A stretch of 64,000 bases of DNA from positions 62,001-126,000 of the forward strand of contig NZ_NFIT01000001.1 of NCBI RefSeq assembly GCF_002159495.1. The letters are read 5' to 3'. The DNA is from Olsenella sp. An293 (GTDB taxonomy: Bacteria > Actinomycetota > Coriobacteriia > Coriobacteriales > Atopobiaceae). Below the pieces are notes generated by a model that was not told the origin of the DNA, did no database searches, and saw nothing but the letters and a program-made list of their open reading frames with translations. How positions within the stretch are numbered: the stretch's first letter is position 1; each line of letters starts with the position of its first letter. A program made the translations under genes and the position numbers. Below, piece by piece: positions 9,446 through 17,815 of this stretch.

Positions 9446-11605
9446 ATGCTCGAGCCCATCCCTCAGATCGCCGCGCTCGCACTGAGCGCGCTCGTCGCCG
9501 CCGCGGTCCTCGTGCCGCGGCGCAGGCTCGCACGCGCGAGGCCCGCCCATCTGCCCGACCTTCTCTGGCTCCTGCCGGCGGTGAGTGCGCTCTCCGCCGT
9601 GCTGGCCTGGTGCGGGGGCGGGCTCTACGAGAGCGCCTCCGACCCGCTCGCGCTCGCGCTGCTGTGCCTCGCGGCGCTGCTCGAGGGCGCCTGCGCCCTG
9701 CTGCGCAGGCAGGCCCTCGACGCCCTTGACGCCCTCCCGGGGGCGGACCGCCCCGCTCGGACGCGCCGGGAGGCCATACGCGCGGGCATCGCGCTCGTCG
9801 CGCTGCTCGGGTCCTGCGCGCTCGCGTGGCTCTCGCTCGAGCTCCCCTGGAACCCCGACCTCCTCCAGATCGACCCGTCCTTCTCGACCTTCGAGGTCCT
9901 TCTCGTCCTGGGGGCGCTCGCCTTCCTCTACTTTTTCTGCCAGCGACGGGGCGCGGGCATGGCCGTGGGCGTGGTCGCGCTCTCGCTCGTGGGCCTGGCG
10001 CAGTTCTTTGTCACGCGCTTCAAGTCCGCCTCGATCATGCCCGCCGACCTTCTCGCCCTCGGGACCGCCGCCGAGGTCAGCGGCGGCTACGCCTTCTCCG
10101 TGGACAGCTCCGTCGTCCTGGGCCTCGCCTGCGCGCTCGTGGCCGTGGGGCTCTGCGCGTTTGTCGCCCCCTCCCGCCCCTCCACGCCCGACGGCGCCTT
10201 TGGCAACGTCATGGGCAACGCCCTCGCCGCGCTCGCGGTCGCGAGCCTGCTTTGGTCGGGCGTGACCGCCGACCCGGGCAAGACGCTCGGGGTGGAGGTC
10301 GACTACTGGGACTCCGTCGGCTCCTACCGCGAGCACGGGTTTCTCCCCTCCTTCGTGAAGGTCGCGCAGGACCTGTCCATCGACCGCCCCGAGGGCTACT
10401 CCGACGCCGAAGCCGCCGAGCTCGAGGCGCGCTACGCCGCCGCCTACGACGAGGACGCCGAGAAGGGCGGTCGGCGCGAGGCCGCCACGCGTTAGTTCAA
10501 CGAGGAGCGCCCGAGCATCGTCTGCGTCATGGACGAGTCCTTCGCCGATCTCTCCTTCCTGGACGGGCTCGGCGTGGGCTACGAGGGGCCGGAGTTCTAC
10601 GCCAGCTGGCCGGGCGCCGCGCTGCGCGGGGACCTCGCGGTCTCGGTCCAGGGCGGCGGGACCTGCAACACCGAGTTCGAGTTCCTCACGGGGGTATCCC
10701 TCGCCTTTGTGGGCGGGGGCAGCTACCCCTACACGCTCTACGACCTCTCCGACGCCCCGAGCCTCCCCCGCCAGCTCGCGTCTCTTGGCTATAAGACGAC
10801 GGCCATCCATCCGGGCAAGGCGACCAACTGGAACCGGGCAAGCGTCTACGAGGAGCTCGGCTTCGACGAGTTCATCGACGTCGAGGACTTTGCGGGGGCG
10901 CGGCAGGTCCACGGCACCATCGCCGACGGCACGGCCTTCGACCGGACGCTCGAGGTGCTCGAGGAGGGCGAGGGCCCGCAGTTCGTCTTCTGCCTCACGA
11001 TCCAGAACCACGGCAGCTACCTGCAGGCCAACGTCGACGAGGCGCTGCGCCCCGGCTACTCCGTCGAGGGGCTCACGTCAAACCAGGTCTTCGCGCTCAA
11101 CGAGTACCTCGCCTGCGTGAGCTCGACAGACCGCGACCTCGAGCGCTTCGTGGGGCAGCTCGCCGAGCTCGACGAGCCGGTGGTCCTGGTCTTCTTTGGC
11201 GACCACCAGCCCAACATCACGCCCAGGCTCGTGGACGCCCTCTATCCCGGGGCGGACCGTCTCGAGAACGCGCTGAGGGCCCATCAGTCCACCTACGCGG
11301 TGTGGGCGAACTACCCGCTCGCGTCGGCTGCGGAGGACGACGGCGCACAGGCCGCCGGCGTCTGGGACGACGCGAGCCCCGCCTACCTCGCCGCGATGGT
11401 CCTCGACGCCATCGGCGCGCCGCTCACCGACTTCCAGAAGGTCCAGCTCGTCGCACGAGACGAGCTGCCGGCGATAAGCACCGTCGGGGCGCTCCTCGCG
11501 GACGGCGGCTGGGTCGCCGACGCGACCGCGTCCCCTCGCGCGGCGGGCGCCTACGAGGACCTCGCGACCATCACCTATCTCGAGTTCGCCCGGGCGGTCG
11601 AGTAG
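9446..11605 (+). pseudogene. LTA synthase-like membrane sulfatase, copy 3, interrupted by in-frame TAG
   Basis: A third tandem paralog, 719 codons plus stop if the internal stop is ignored. Codon 350 (10493-10495) is TAG; the frame stays open on both sides with no shift. Both intact copies have Gln at exactly this position (EEQFEE, EAQFSE versus R-stop-FNEE), so a single CAG to TAG change explains it. The break falls between the membrane half and the catalytic domain, whose residues (GTCNTEF nucleophile, FFGDHQPN) are intact. A downstream ATG at 10529 would give a soluble domain without an export signal. Probably a recent pseudogene; suppression or a sequencing error are alternatives. Confidence 0.8.
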
Positions 11606-11652
11606 CGCGGGCGGGCTCGGGACGGCTACGCTGAGCCCGGGCTTGGCGTATA

Positions 11653-11686
11653 CGAAAACAGCTCAGAGCGAACATGCTCTGAGCTG
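11653..11686 (-). terminator. Terminator after tRNA-Val
   Basis: Arms cagctcagagc and gctctgagctg (11659-11669, 11676-11686) form a perfect stem; on the minus strand it is followed by TTTTCG. It lies 8 bases downstream of the tRNA-Val 3' end. It could also help stop plus-strand transcription from the LtaS-like row. Confidence 0.75.
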
Positions 11687-11694
11687 CGAGAATT

Positions 11695-11769
11695 TGGTGG
11701 GCGCTACAAGATTTGAACTTGTGACCTCTTCCGTGTCAGGGAAGCGCTCTCCCCCTGAGCTAAGCGCCC
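11695..11769 (-). tRNA. tRNA-Val (GAC)
   Basis: Read on the minus strand, the 75-base gene has a seven-base acceptor stem GGGCGCT/AGCGCCC, D-arm TAGCTCAG, anticodon loop CTGACAC with anticodon GAC, T-arm with GTTCAAAT, and an encoded CCA. A leader of about 40 bases contains a small perfect hairpin (cgctgcg/cgcagcg) before the promoter. Confidence 0.95.
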
Positions 11770-11811
11770 TTATATTGTTCCCGCTGCGTTGGGGACCGCA
11801 GCGCGAGGGAT

Positions 11812-11841
11812 ATATTAGCAAGGATCGACCCAAGAGCGCAA
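11812..11841 (-). promoter_or_regulatory. Promoter of tRNA-Val
   Basis: Minus strand TTGCGC (11836-11841) and TAATAT (11812-11817) separated by 18 bases, about 40 bases upstream of the mature tRNA. The same TTGCGC -35 box occurs upstream of tRNA-Gly (17771) and tRNA-Leu (21127). Confidence 0.6.
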
Positions 11842-11883
11842 GCCCCATTTTGGACTTTTTTCTGGAGCCCGGGGCGAGGCGCT

Positions 11884-13281
11884 CTACTTCCCCTTCTCGG
11901 GGCCCGGCGCCTCGTCGGCCTCGGCGGCGGCCTTCTTCGCGGCGGCGGCAGCCTTGCCGGCGGCGATCCGCGCCTCGACGTCCGAGGCGCCCGCGGGCCT
12001 CTTGCCGGCGCCCGCCGCCCCGGCCTTCTTCTTGGCGCCCGGCTTCACGGTAACGCCGCCGCGCGCTGCCCCGCGCTTCTTGCCGCCCGAGCCCTTGCCG
12101 GTCACGAAGCCCCGCACGCGCTTCCAGACGCGCTTGGCGCGGCGGTTGATGGACTCGCCGCTCGTGGAGCGCAGTCCCATGCACGGCGCGGCGATGATCA
12201 CGGGCAGCAGATACTCGATCGCGCGCCAGATGACAAAGCCCGCGGTGAGGTGCACGCCGTACATGTCCTGGAAGAGGTAGGCAAAGCCCACCTCGGCGCC
12301 GCCCGCGCCGCCCGGCAGCGGCACCGCGTTGACGAGCAGCTCGAGCATGGAGCCGCTCGCCAGGCACACGAGGAAGTCCGCCGGCTCGCCGAAGGAGCGC
12401 AGCACGAAGTACGGCAGCGCGTACATGCAGCCCAGCTGCAGCAGCGTCACGCCCATCGTGGCAAGCATCTCGGGCACGTTCGCCGCCGCGCGCTTGAAGG
12501 CGCGGGAGAACTCCATGACCTGGGTGTTGACGACGTCATAGTACTTCTCGTACTTGTCGTCCTTGAGCCACTTGCGGCGGTTGGCGAAGCGCAACGCCCA
12601 GTTGCCGATGGCCATGACCGGCTTGGGCAGCAGGCACAGCGCCACGAACCCCGCCACCTGCACGACCTTGAAGCCAAAGAGAAAAAGGCCTATCAGCGTG
12701 ACGTCGCCGAAGGTCTCGTAGAAGTAGCTGCCGCAGAAGACGAGCATGATCGCGGCGAAGACGCCCTCGCCGGTCTCGTAGATGATGGTGCGCGTGAAGT
12801 TGAGGGCGCTCGCCGCGCCGGCCGACATGCCCGCGCGCGTGAGGCGGAAGATCTGGGCCGGAGGGGCGCCGGCGCTGTTGGGCGTGAGGCGCATGAAGAA
12901 GACGCCCGACGCCTCGACGCTCATGAGGTCGCGGATGCCCACCGGGCAGTCCGGGTCGGCCGCGACGGAGAGCACGTAGGCGAGGATGCCAAAGACGTAG
13001 TAGAACAGGAAGCAGATGACGCCCGCCACGATCCAGCTCATGTCCACGCCGGCGAGCGACGACACGAACTCGTCGACCTGACCGGTGAAGACGAGGTAGA
13101 GCGCATAGGCGACGGCGACGAAGCCTAGGAAGATGACGGTCTTGCGGACCTGTCCCATGGACTTCTTGTCCGCCGCGCTGTCCTCGGCGGAGACCGAGCG
13201 CACGGCGGAGACCTTCAGGGCGACCTTCTTGGGCGCCTTGGCCTGAGCTTTGGTGTCCTGATCTTCCTGACCTGCTGTCAC
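11884..13281 (-). CDS. LPG synthase/MprF-type flippase-domain membrane protein
   Basis: A 465-residue protein. After a charged N-terminal tail (about 40 residues) it has about eight membrane helices covering residues 45-370, with features of the lysylphosphatidylglycerol synthase transmembrane family (PF03706): a PNSAGAPPAQIFRL motif and the glycine-rich PLPGGAGGAEVGF near residue 330. Only the membrane domain is present; there is no aminoacyl-transfer domain. The C-terminal 75 residues are a Lys/Ala/Gly-rich, low-complexity cytosolic tail. Proteins of this kind are thought to move lipids across the membrane; the lipid is unknown. The GTG start is preceded by CTGGAG. It converges with the LtaS-like row. 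Confidence 0.82.
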   Translation of the reverse strand: MTAGQEDQDTKAQAKAPKKVALKVSAVRSVSAEDSAADKKSMGQVRKTVIFLGFVAVAYALYLVFTGQVDEFVSSLAGVDMSWIVAGVICFLFYYVFGILAYVLSVAADPDCPVGIRDLMSVEASGVFFMRLTPNSAGAPPAQIFRLTRAGMSAGAASALNFTRTIIYETGEGVFAAIMLVFCGSYFYETFGDVTLIGLFLFGFKVVQVAGFVALCLLPKPVMAIGNWALRFANRRKWLKDDKYEKYYDVVNTQVMEFSRAFKRAAANVPEMLATMGVTLLQLGCMYALPYFVLRSFGEPADFLVCLASGSMLELLVNAVPLPGGAGGAEVGFAYLFQDMYGVHLTAGFVIWRAIEYLLPVIIAAPCMGLRSTSGESINRRAKRVWKRVRGFVTGKGSGGKKRGAARGGVTVKPGAKKKAGAAGAGKRPAGASDVEARIAAGKAAAAAKKAAAEADEAPGPEKGK

Positions 13282-13380
13282 GCGCGCTCCAGTTGACGTG
13301 CCGACAAGAACCGTCCCTCCAGTGTAGCGCCCCGGGGGCTCCCCGGGTGCCGCGGGACGGCGACGGGGCCGAGTCTCCGG

Positions 13381-13860
13381 CTATTCTCCCTCTCTCCAGC
13401 CCTTGCCCACGTCAACCCAGCCGCGCGCTCCCGAGGCGAGCTCGAGCTCGTCGCAGGTGAGCTCGACGGCGGAGTTGGAGCTGCCCGCCGCGGGCCAGAC
13501 CGTCTCGAAGCGGCGCAGGGACTCGTCGAGGTAGACGTTCACGCCCTCGTTGACGCCGAAGGGGCAGACGCCGCCCACGGCATGTCCCACGAGCTCCGCG
13601 GCCTGCTCGGCGGTGAGCATCTTGGCCTTGGTGTGGAAGGTCGCCTTGAACGCCTGGTTGTTAACGCGGGCGTCGCCGGCGAAGAGGATGAGCGTGGGCG
13701 TCTCCCCGACCATGAAGCTGAGCGTCTTGGCGATGCGCGCGGGCTCCACGCCCACCGCCGCCGCGGCGAGCTCCACCGTGGCGCTCGAGACGTCGAACTC
13801 GCGGACCCTCTCGGCCAGGCCGAACCGCGCGAGGTGCGCGCGGGCGCGCTCTATGGACAT
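13381..13860 (-). CDS. YbaK/EbsC-type aminoacyl-tRNA deacylase-like protein
   Basis: A 159-residue protein of the YbaK/ProX editing-domain fold, which hydrolyses mischarged tRNAs in trans. Key visible elements are the catalytic-type Lys in RIAKTLSFMVG, the loop GHAVGGVCPFGVNEGVNVYLD (first 20 residues quoted loosely; glycine-rich GGVCPFG is the family hallmark) and SSNSAVELTCDEL near the end. It is clearly different from the second YbaK at 56166-56663. The ATG at 13860 is unusual: its ribosome-binding site is embedded in a run of ten G on the coding strand, 4 bases from the start, so the run's length may affect expression. mnmA ends 58 bases upstream. Confidence 0.83.
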   Translation of the reverse strand: MSIERARAHLARFGLAERVREFDVSSATVELAAAAVGVEPARIAKTLSFMVGETPTLILFAGDARVNNQAFKATFHTKAKMLTAEQAAELVGHAVGGVCPFGVNEGVNVYLDESLRRFETVWPAAGSSNSAVELTCDELELASGARGWVDVGKGWREGE

Positions 13861-13864
13861 GGCT

Positions 13865-13874
13865 CCCCCCCCCC
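13865..13874 (-). promoter_or_regulatory. Ten-G homopolymer in the ribosome-binding site of the YbaK-like gene
   Basis: Plus-strand C10 at 13865-13874, i.e. G10 on the coding strand, ends 4 bases before the ATG at 13860 and contains the only Shine-Dalgarno-like sequence. Mononucleotide runs of this length slip readily during replication. Confidence 0.6.
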
Positions 13875-13883
13875 TCCGAGCAT

Positions 13884-13916
13884 GTGTCACATGTCCCATT
13901 TGGGGACATGTGACAC
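13884..13916. repeat. Perfect 14-bp palindrome at the mnmA 3' end
   Basis: Arms gtgtcacatgtccc (13884-13897) and gggacatgtgacac (13903-13916) enclose attg-type 5-base loop. It starts two bases after the mnmA stop and precedes the YbaK-like gene. It can act as a terminator hairpin but lacks a T tract on either strand, and shares the GTCCC/GGGAC element with palindromes at 4383 and 49736. Confidence 0.75.
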
Positions 13917-13918
13917 GC

Positions 13919-14998
13919 TCACCGCACGATGCCGCCGCCGAGGCAGCGAATGCCATCGTAGAGCACCGCAGACTGCCCGGGGGCCACGCGGCGGACGGGT
14001 TCGTCAAAGCGCAACACGGGGCCGCCCTCGGCAAGCTCGAGGTGAGTCTCGCGCAGCTCGCCGGTGTGCCGGGTCCTCACGAGGTAGCGTCCCGGCTCCG
14101 GCGGCTCGCCGGAGATCCAGCGCGCGTCCTCGAGCGAGACCTCGCGCGTGAGAAGCGCCGGGCTGTCGTGGTCCGCCGTGACGTACACGACGTTTGCGTC
14201 CACGTCGGTCGACACCACGTAGCGGGCGGGGCCGCCGCCGAGGTCGAGCCCCTTGCGCTGCCCCACCGTGAAGAGAAACGCCCCGTCATGGCGGCCGAGC
14301 ACCCTCCCGGTCTCCCACTCCACGACGTCGCCGGCGCGGCGCTCGAGGGCGTCGAGCAGAAAGGTTCGGATGCCGACCGGCCCCACGAAGCAGATGCCGT
14401 CAGAGTCCGGCTTGCCCTCCACGCCAAGGCCCCGCTCGGCGCACATGCGCCGGACCTCGGCCTTGTTCGCCACCTCGCCCACGGGCAGCAGCGCCCGGGA
14501 GAGCGCCTCCTCGTCCACGCGCCACAAAAAGTAGGTCTGGTCCTTGTGCTCGTCGAGGGCGCGCAGAAGGATCGTGCGACCGTCCTTTGCGCGCGCCACG
14601 CGGCCGTAGTGGCCCGTCGCCACGAAGTCGGCCCCCTCGGCGAGGGCCCGGTCGAGGAAGGTCCCGAACTTGATCGTCTGGTTGCACATGACGTCGGGGT
14701 TGGGCGTGCGGCCGTGCGCGTAGGCGTCCACGAGGTAGTCCACGACCGTCGCCTGGTACTCGGCCTCGCAGTCCCAGACCTCGAGGTCGATCCCGAGCGT
14801 CACGGCCACGCGCTCGGCGTCGGCCAGGTCGTCCGCCCACGGGCAGCGAAAGCCGGGCAGGTCGCGCGACCAGTTGCGCATGTAGACGGCTGTGACGTCA
14901 TAGCCCTGCTCCAGCAGCAGCGCGCAGGCGAGCGCGGAGTCCACCCCGCCCGAGAGGCCGCAGAAGACGCGCGCGCCGCGACGGGTGCCCCGGGTCAC
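13919..14998 (-). CDS. mnmA: tRNA-specific 2-thiouridylase MnmA
   Basis: A 359-residue PP-loop enzyme that adenylates U34 of tRNA-Lys/Glu/Gln and inserts sulfur. Visible: the PP-loop GLSGGVDSA near the N-terminus, the catalytic Cys in NPDVMCNQTIKFG, the second (persulfide) Cys in DSDGICFVG, TGHYGR and the C-terminal beta domain. The GTG at 14998 was chosen because it overlaps the cysteine desulfurase stop as GTGA and gives the usual family length; an in-frame GTG four codons upstream is possible. The overlap with the sulfur-donating desulfurase gene fits direct sulfur relay. Confidence 0.93.
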   Translation of the reverse strand: MTRGTRRGARVFCGLSGGVDSALACALLLEQGYDVTAVYMRNWSRDLPGFRCPWADDLADAERVAVTLGIDLEVWDCEAEYQATVVDYLVDAYAHGRTPNPDVMCNQTIKFGTFLDRALAEGADFVATGHYGRVARAKDGRTILLRALDEHKDQTYFLWRVDEEALSRALLPVGEVANKAEVRRMCAERGLGVEGKPDSDGICFVGPVGIRTFLLDALERRAGDVVEWETGRVLGRHDGAFLFTVGQRKGLDLGGGPARYVVSTDVDANVVYVTADHDSPALLTREVSLEDARWISGEPPEPGRYLVRTRHTGELRETHLELAEGGPVLRFDEPVRRVAPGQSAVLYDGIRCLGGGIVR

Positions 14999-16278
14999 CT
15001 CGCACACCGCCCGTTTTGGGGGCCAAAGCCCGGCTCGTTTTGGGCGTCGTGCGAGGTCGCCCCGCGCCACCCCTCCAGCAGCGCCGCCACGCGGGACGCC
15101 TGGGCGGCGTCGTCGAGCCCGAGACGCGCCGCCTCGGCGCGCACGGCCTCCCCGATCGCCGCGGCGGCGTAGTCGACGTCCCGCTCGGTCGTGGGGCGCC
15201 CCAGCGTGAGACGCAGGCTCCCCTCGGCGAGCGGGCGCGGCATGCCGATGGCCTCGAGCACGTGGCTCACGCGCATGCGGCTCGCCGCGCAGGCCGAGCC
15301 CGTGCCCGCCGAGACCCCCGCGCGCTCGAGCGCGATCACGAGCCGCCGCGCCTCGATGCCCGCGAACGACACGTGCAAAAGGCCCGGCAGCCGGCGCTTG
15401 GGGTTGCGCGGCCCCGAGACCACCGCCCAGCCCACGCGCTCGTGGATGCCGGTGCGCAGGCGCTCACGCAGCGCAGCGAGGCGGCGGGTCTCCTCGGAAC
15501 GACGCTCGCAGGCGAGCTCCAGCGCCCGGGCAAACCCCACGATGCCCGCGACGTTCTCCGTGCCTGAGCGCACGCCGCCCTCCTGCCCGCCGCCATAGAC
15601 GAGCGGGCGCAGCCGCACGTCGTCGGAGGCCCAGAGCAGGCCCACCTGCTTGGGGCCGTAGATCTTGGCGGCGGAGAGCGTGAGCAGGTCCACGCCCAGC
15701 GAGCTCACGTTCACCGAGAGGGCGCCCGCAGCCTGGGAGGCGTCCGTGTGCAGGTAGATGGGCACGCCCTCCCCCGCCTCGAGGCGACGCGCCCGCTCGG
15801 CAGCGACCACGCGCGCGACCTCACGCACGGGCTGGACGCAGCCGATCTCGCCGTTGGCGAGCTCGATCGAGACGAGCTCGGTCTCGGGCCGGATCGCGCG
15901 GGCAACGGCGGAGGGGTCCACCAGGCCGTCGGCGCCCACGCGCACCGTGCGCCGGGCGTGCGTCCCCGCGCAGGCGAGCACGCTCTCGTGCTCGATCGCG
16001 TCGACGACCACGTGGCCCTCGACGGCGGCGAAGGCGAGGTTGTTGGCCTCCGTCGCGCCGGCCGTGAAGACGAGGTTGTCAGGCCGGGCGCCGATGAGGC
16101 GGGCTATGGAGCCGCGGGCGCGCTCGACGTCGTCGCGGGCCTCGCGGGCGCGCGCGTAGGGCGCGGAGGGGTTCCAGAACCGCTCCGTCAGATAGGGCAG
16201 CATCGCGGCGGCGACCTCCGGGTCCACCGGCGTCGCGGCGGCATAGTCGAGGTATACCTCTCGCTTCGGCGCGGCCAT
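14995..16278 (-). CDS. Cysteine desulfurase (NifS/IscS family)
   Basis: A 427-residue PLP enzyme that removes sulfur from cysteine and holds it as a persulfide. The N-terminus MAAPKREVYLDYAAATPVD is typical; HTDASQAAG and LSAAKIYGPKQVG carry the cofactor Asp-Gln and the Schiff-base Lys; SAGTGSACAA holds the active Cys on its loop. The loop is long, as in the IscS-like group. The C-terminus is extended by about 40 residues and overlaps the mnmA start, so the main partner is probably MnmA. The ATG at 16278 has GACGAGGTG upstream and is 2 bases after the preceding gene's stop. Confidence 0.92.
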   Translation of the reverse strand: MAAPKREVYLDYAAATPVDPEVAAAMLPYLTERFWNPSAPYARAREARDDVERARGSIARLIGARPDNLVFTAGATEANNLAFAAVEGHVVVDAIEHESVLACAGTHARRTVRVGADGLVDPSAVARAIRPETELVSIELANGEIGCVQPVREVARVVAAERARRLEAGEGVPIYLHTDASQAAGALSVNVSSLGVDLLTLSAAKIYGPKQVGLLWASDDVRLRPLVYGGGQEGGVRSGTENVAGIVGFARALELACERRSEETRRLAALRERLRTGIHERVGWAVVSGPRNPKRRLPGLLHVSFAGIEARRLVIALERAGVSAGTGSACAASRMRVSHVLEAIGMPRPLAEGSLRLTLGRPTTERDVDYAAAAIGEAVRAEAARLGLDDAAQASRVAALLEGWRGATSHDAQNEPGFGPQNGRCAR

Positions 16279-16280
16279 GC

Positions 16281-17253
16281 TCACACCTCGTCCTTCTTCG
16301 GCCCGTCCCCGACCTCGTCGAGGATGATGTCGCCGTTCTCGTCGACCTTGTCGCGGGCGTCCCCGATCTTGAGGTTCTCGAAGCGCCCGGCGATGAACTC
16401 GTCGGAATAGTTGGTGTCGACCCACTGCTCGAAGGCGTTGGCCGGGGGCACGCCCGCGTCGCGCTCCGCCTTGCGGTCAAAGCACACGAGCGTCATCACG
16501 ACGTCGGCCACGAGGTAGATCGCCACGAGCGTGACGAAGACGGCCTGGCGGCGCGTGGTGGGCATGCCAATCTGATAGAGCAGGCGCGGCATGACGGCGC
16601 GGCTCCACGTGAGGCCGAGAAGCCCCCAGAAGGCCAAAAACCGCCACGCCACCCACTGGGTGATGTGGTCGGGCAGGTGCAGGTAGGTCCACGACTCCGC
16701 GTCGAAGAAGGTGGACATGGACCAGCCGGTGAGCTGCTCGAGCACGCCCCCCCACCACAGCGGAGACGACAAACACCTGCCAGGCGCGCGCCCCGCGGCC
16801 GCGCAGAAAGAAGCTCAGCAGCGTGAGCAGCACCGCGCCCAGGCCGTAGAGGGGCGAGAAGGGCCCCCACACCAGGCCCACGCGGTTTTCGGTGAGGCCA
16901 GCCGTGGCGAGCATCCAGACCTCCTCGATGAGCAGGCCCGCCATGGACCCCAGGAAGAAGATGATGACGATCTGGTACCAGCCGAGGTGAAGGTGGTCGA
17001 GGTACTCGTCGACCGCGGCGGCGGAGGCGCGCCAGCGGGCGAACAGGCGGGAGAGCCCGCGGGCGCGACCGGCCCGGGCGAGCTCGCGCTCGAGGGCGTC
17101 CTCGGACTCCTCCAGGGCCGCCTCGGCGCGCTCGACGTCGTCCTCGTCGAGCTGGTCGCCCCGAGAGAGCCACTCCCAGAAGTAGACCACGACGCGGACG
17201 AACCCCTGGATCACCGCAAAGAGAAAGACGACGAAGATGAGCGAGAGAAACAT
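16281..17253 (-). pseudogene. Putative ABC-transporter type IV membrane protein, frameshifted at a G7 run
   Basis: Two overlapping frames together encode one protein of the PF06541 'putative ABC-transporter type IV' family. The first part (from ATG 17253 after CTGGAGG) has an N-terminal helix, a charged coiled-coil-like linker, then the family core WGPFSPLYGLGAVLL. The second part continues with VLEQLTGWSM, the expected glutamate-containing helix, a WRFLAFWGLLG helix and an acidic tail. They join at coding-strand G7 (16747-16753); six G would restore VVGGVLEQLTG. So this is a one-base insertion: an assembly error, a true null, or a phase-variable gene. Function unknown; it precedes the cysteine desulfurase by 2 bases. 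Confidence 0.72.
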
Positions 17254-17304
17254 GTGCCTCCAGGCTGCCGGCAAACGCTCGGGTCCAACGGACCTCAGGA
17301 TAAC

Positions 17305-17331
17305 AAAAAGGGCCGGTCAATGACCGGCCCT
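17305..17331 (-). terminator. Terminator of the first tRNA-Gly gene
   Basis: Minus strand AGGGCCGGTC-ATT-GACCGGCCCT followed by TTTTTG, 10 bases after the tRNA 3' end. A strong canonical intrinsic terminator. Confidence 0.88.
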
Positions 17332-17340
17332 GGGCTCTCA

Positions 17341-17416
17341 TGGAGCGGGCTACGGGGTTCGAACCCGCGACCTCCACCTTGGCAAGGTGGCGCGCTACCA
17401 ACTGCGCTAAGCCCGC
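17341..17416 (-). tRNA. tRNA-Gly (GCC), distal copy
   Basis: 76 bases on the minus strand. Acceptor GCGGGCT/AGCCCGC, anticodon stem CCACC/GGTGG with loop TTGCCAA (anticodon GCC), T-loop GTTCGAA, encoded CCA. Identical to the copy at 17659-17734. Confidence 0.96.
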
Positions 17417-17429
17417 GACGCAAGGAGAT

Positions 17430-17458
17430 ATACTACGCGAGGTCCTTCTCGATTGCAA
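17430..17458 (-). promoter_or_regulatory. Promoter of the distal tRNA-Gly gene
   Basis: Minus strand TTGCAA (17453-17458), 17-base spacer, TAGTAT (17430-17435); it lies 14 bases upstream of the tRNA 5' end. Confidence 0.65.
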
Positions 17459-17513
17459 GGGCTTTTTTCTCCCACCCGGGACGTGACGGCCCGCGCGGGA
17501 GGACGTGCCATCG

Positions 17514-17538
17514 AAAAGGGCGCCCCGGAGGGCGCCCG
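17514..17538 (-). terminator. Terminator of tRNA-Cys
   Basis: Minus strand GGGCGCCCTCCGGGGCGCCC followed by TTTTC, starting 9 bases after the tRNA-Cys 3' end. Confidence 0.8.
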
Positions 17539-17546
17539 TCAGGTCT

Positions 17547-17620
17547 TGGAGGCGAAGCCCGGATTCGAACCGGGGGTCAGGGCTTTGCAGGCCCGTGCCT
17601 TACCACTTGGCCACTTCGCC
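17547..17620 (-). tRNA. tRNA-Cys (GCA)
   Basis: 74 bases on the minus strand. Acceptor GGCGAAG/CTTCGCC, anticodon loop CTGCAAA with anticodon GCA, T-loop GTTCGAA, discriminator T and encoded CCA. No separate promoter is obvious in the 38 bases before it, so it is probably reached by read-through from the proximal tRNA-Gly. Confidence 0.95.
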
Positions 17621-17624
17621 GTAT

Positions 17625-17649
17625 GAAAAAGGCCGAACGTATCCGGCCT
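17625..17649 (-). terminator. Weak terminator between tRNA-Gly and tRNA-Cys
   Basis: Minus strand AGGCCG ... CGGCCT followed by TTTTC between the proximal tRNA-Gly and tRNA-Cys. The stem is only 6 bp with an 8-base loop, so partial read-through is likely; it may also be a processing signal. Confidence 0.6.
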
Positions 17650-17658
17650 GAGCTCGCA

Positions 17659-17734
17659 TGGAGCGGGCTACGGGGTTCGAACCCGCGACCTCCACCTTGG
17701 CAAGGTGGCGCGCTACCAACTGCGCTAAGCCCGC
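17659..17734 (-). tRNA. tRNA-Gly (GCC), proximal copy
   Basis: 76 bases on the minus strand, identical base for base to the gene at 17341-17416, with anticodon GCC and encoded CCA. It is the first of the Gly-Cys-Gly run. Confidence 0.96.
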
Positions 17735-17747
17735 AAGTGCGAGGAAT

Positions 17748-17776
17748 ATAATACGGTCCGCCGTGGCTCCGCGCAA
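17748..17776 (-). promoter_or_regulatory. Promoter of the tRNA-Gly/Cys run
   Basis: Minus strand TTGCGC (17771-17776), exact 17-base spacer, TATTAT (17748-17753), 14 bases upstream of the tRNA 5' end. Confidence 0.7.
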
Positions 17777-17815
17777 GCGCGATGTTGGGCAGTCATGGAG
17801 GAAATGTGAAGGGCC

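Noticed and set aside
10493-10495. Amber codon as pyrrolysine or programmed read-through
   Set aside because: Both paralogs have glutamine at the site, no pyl genes or stimulatory structure are seen, and pyrrolysine is not expected here.
6104-11011. Very long open frame on the minus strand opposite the LtaS-like genes
   Set aside because: Its product is dominated by Glu, Gly, Val, Arg and His in patterns expected from the antisense of GC-rich genes, while the plus strand encodes clear paralogous enzymes.
11660-11769. Phage attachment site at tRNA-Val
   Set aside because: No integrase, phage genes or direct repeat of the tRNA 3' end were seen nearby.
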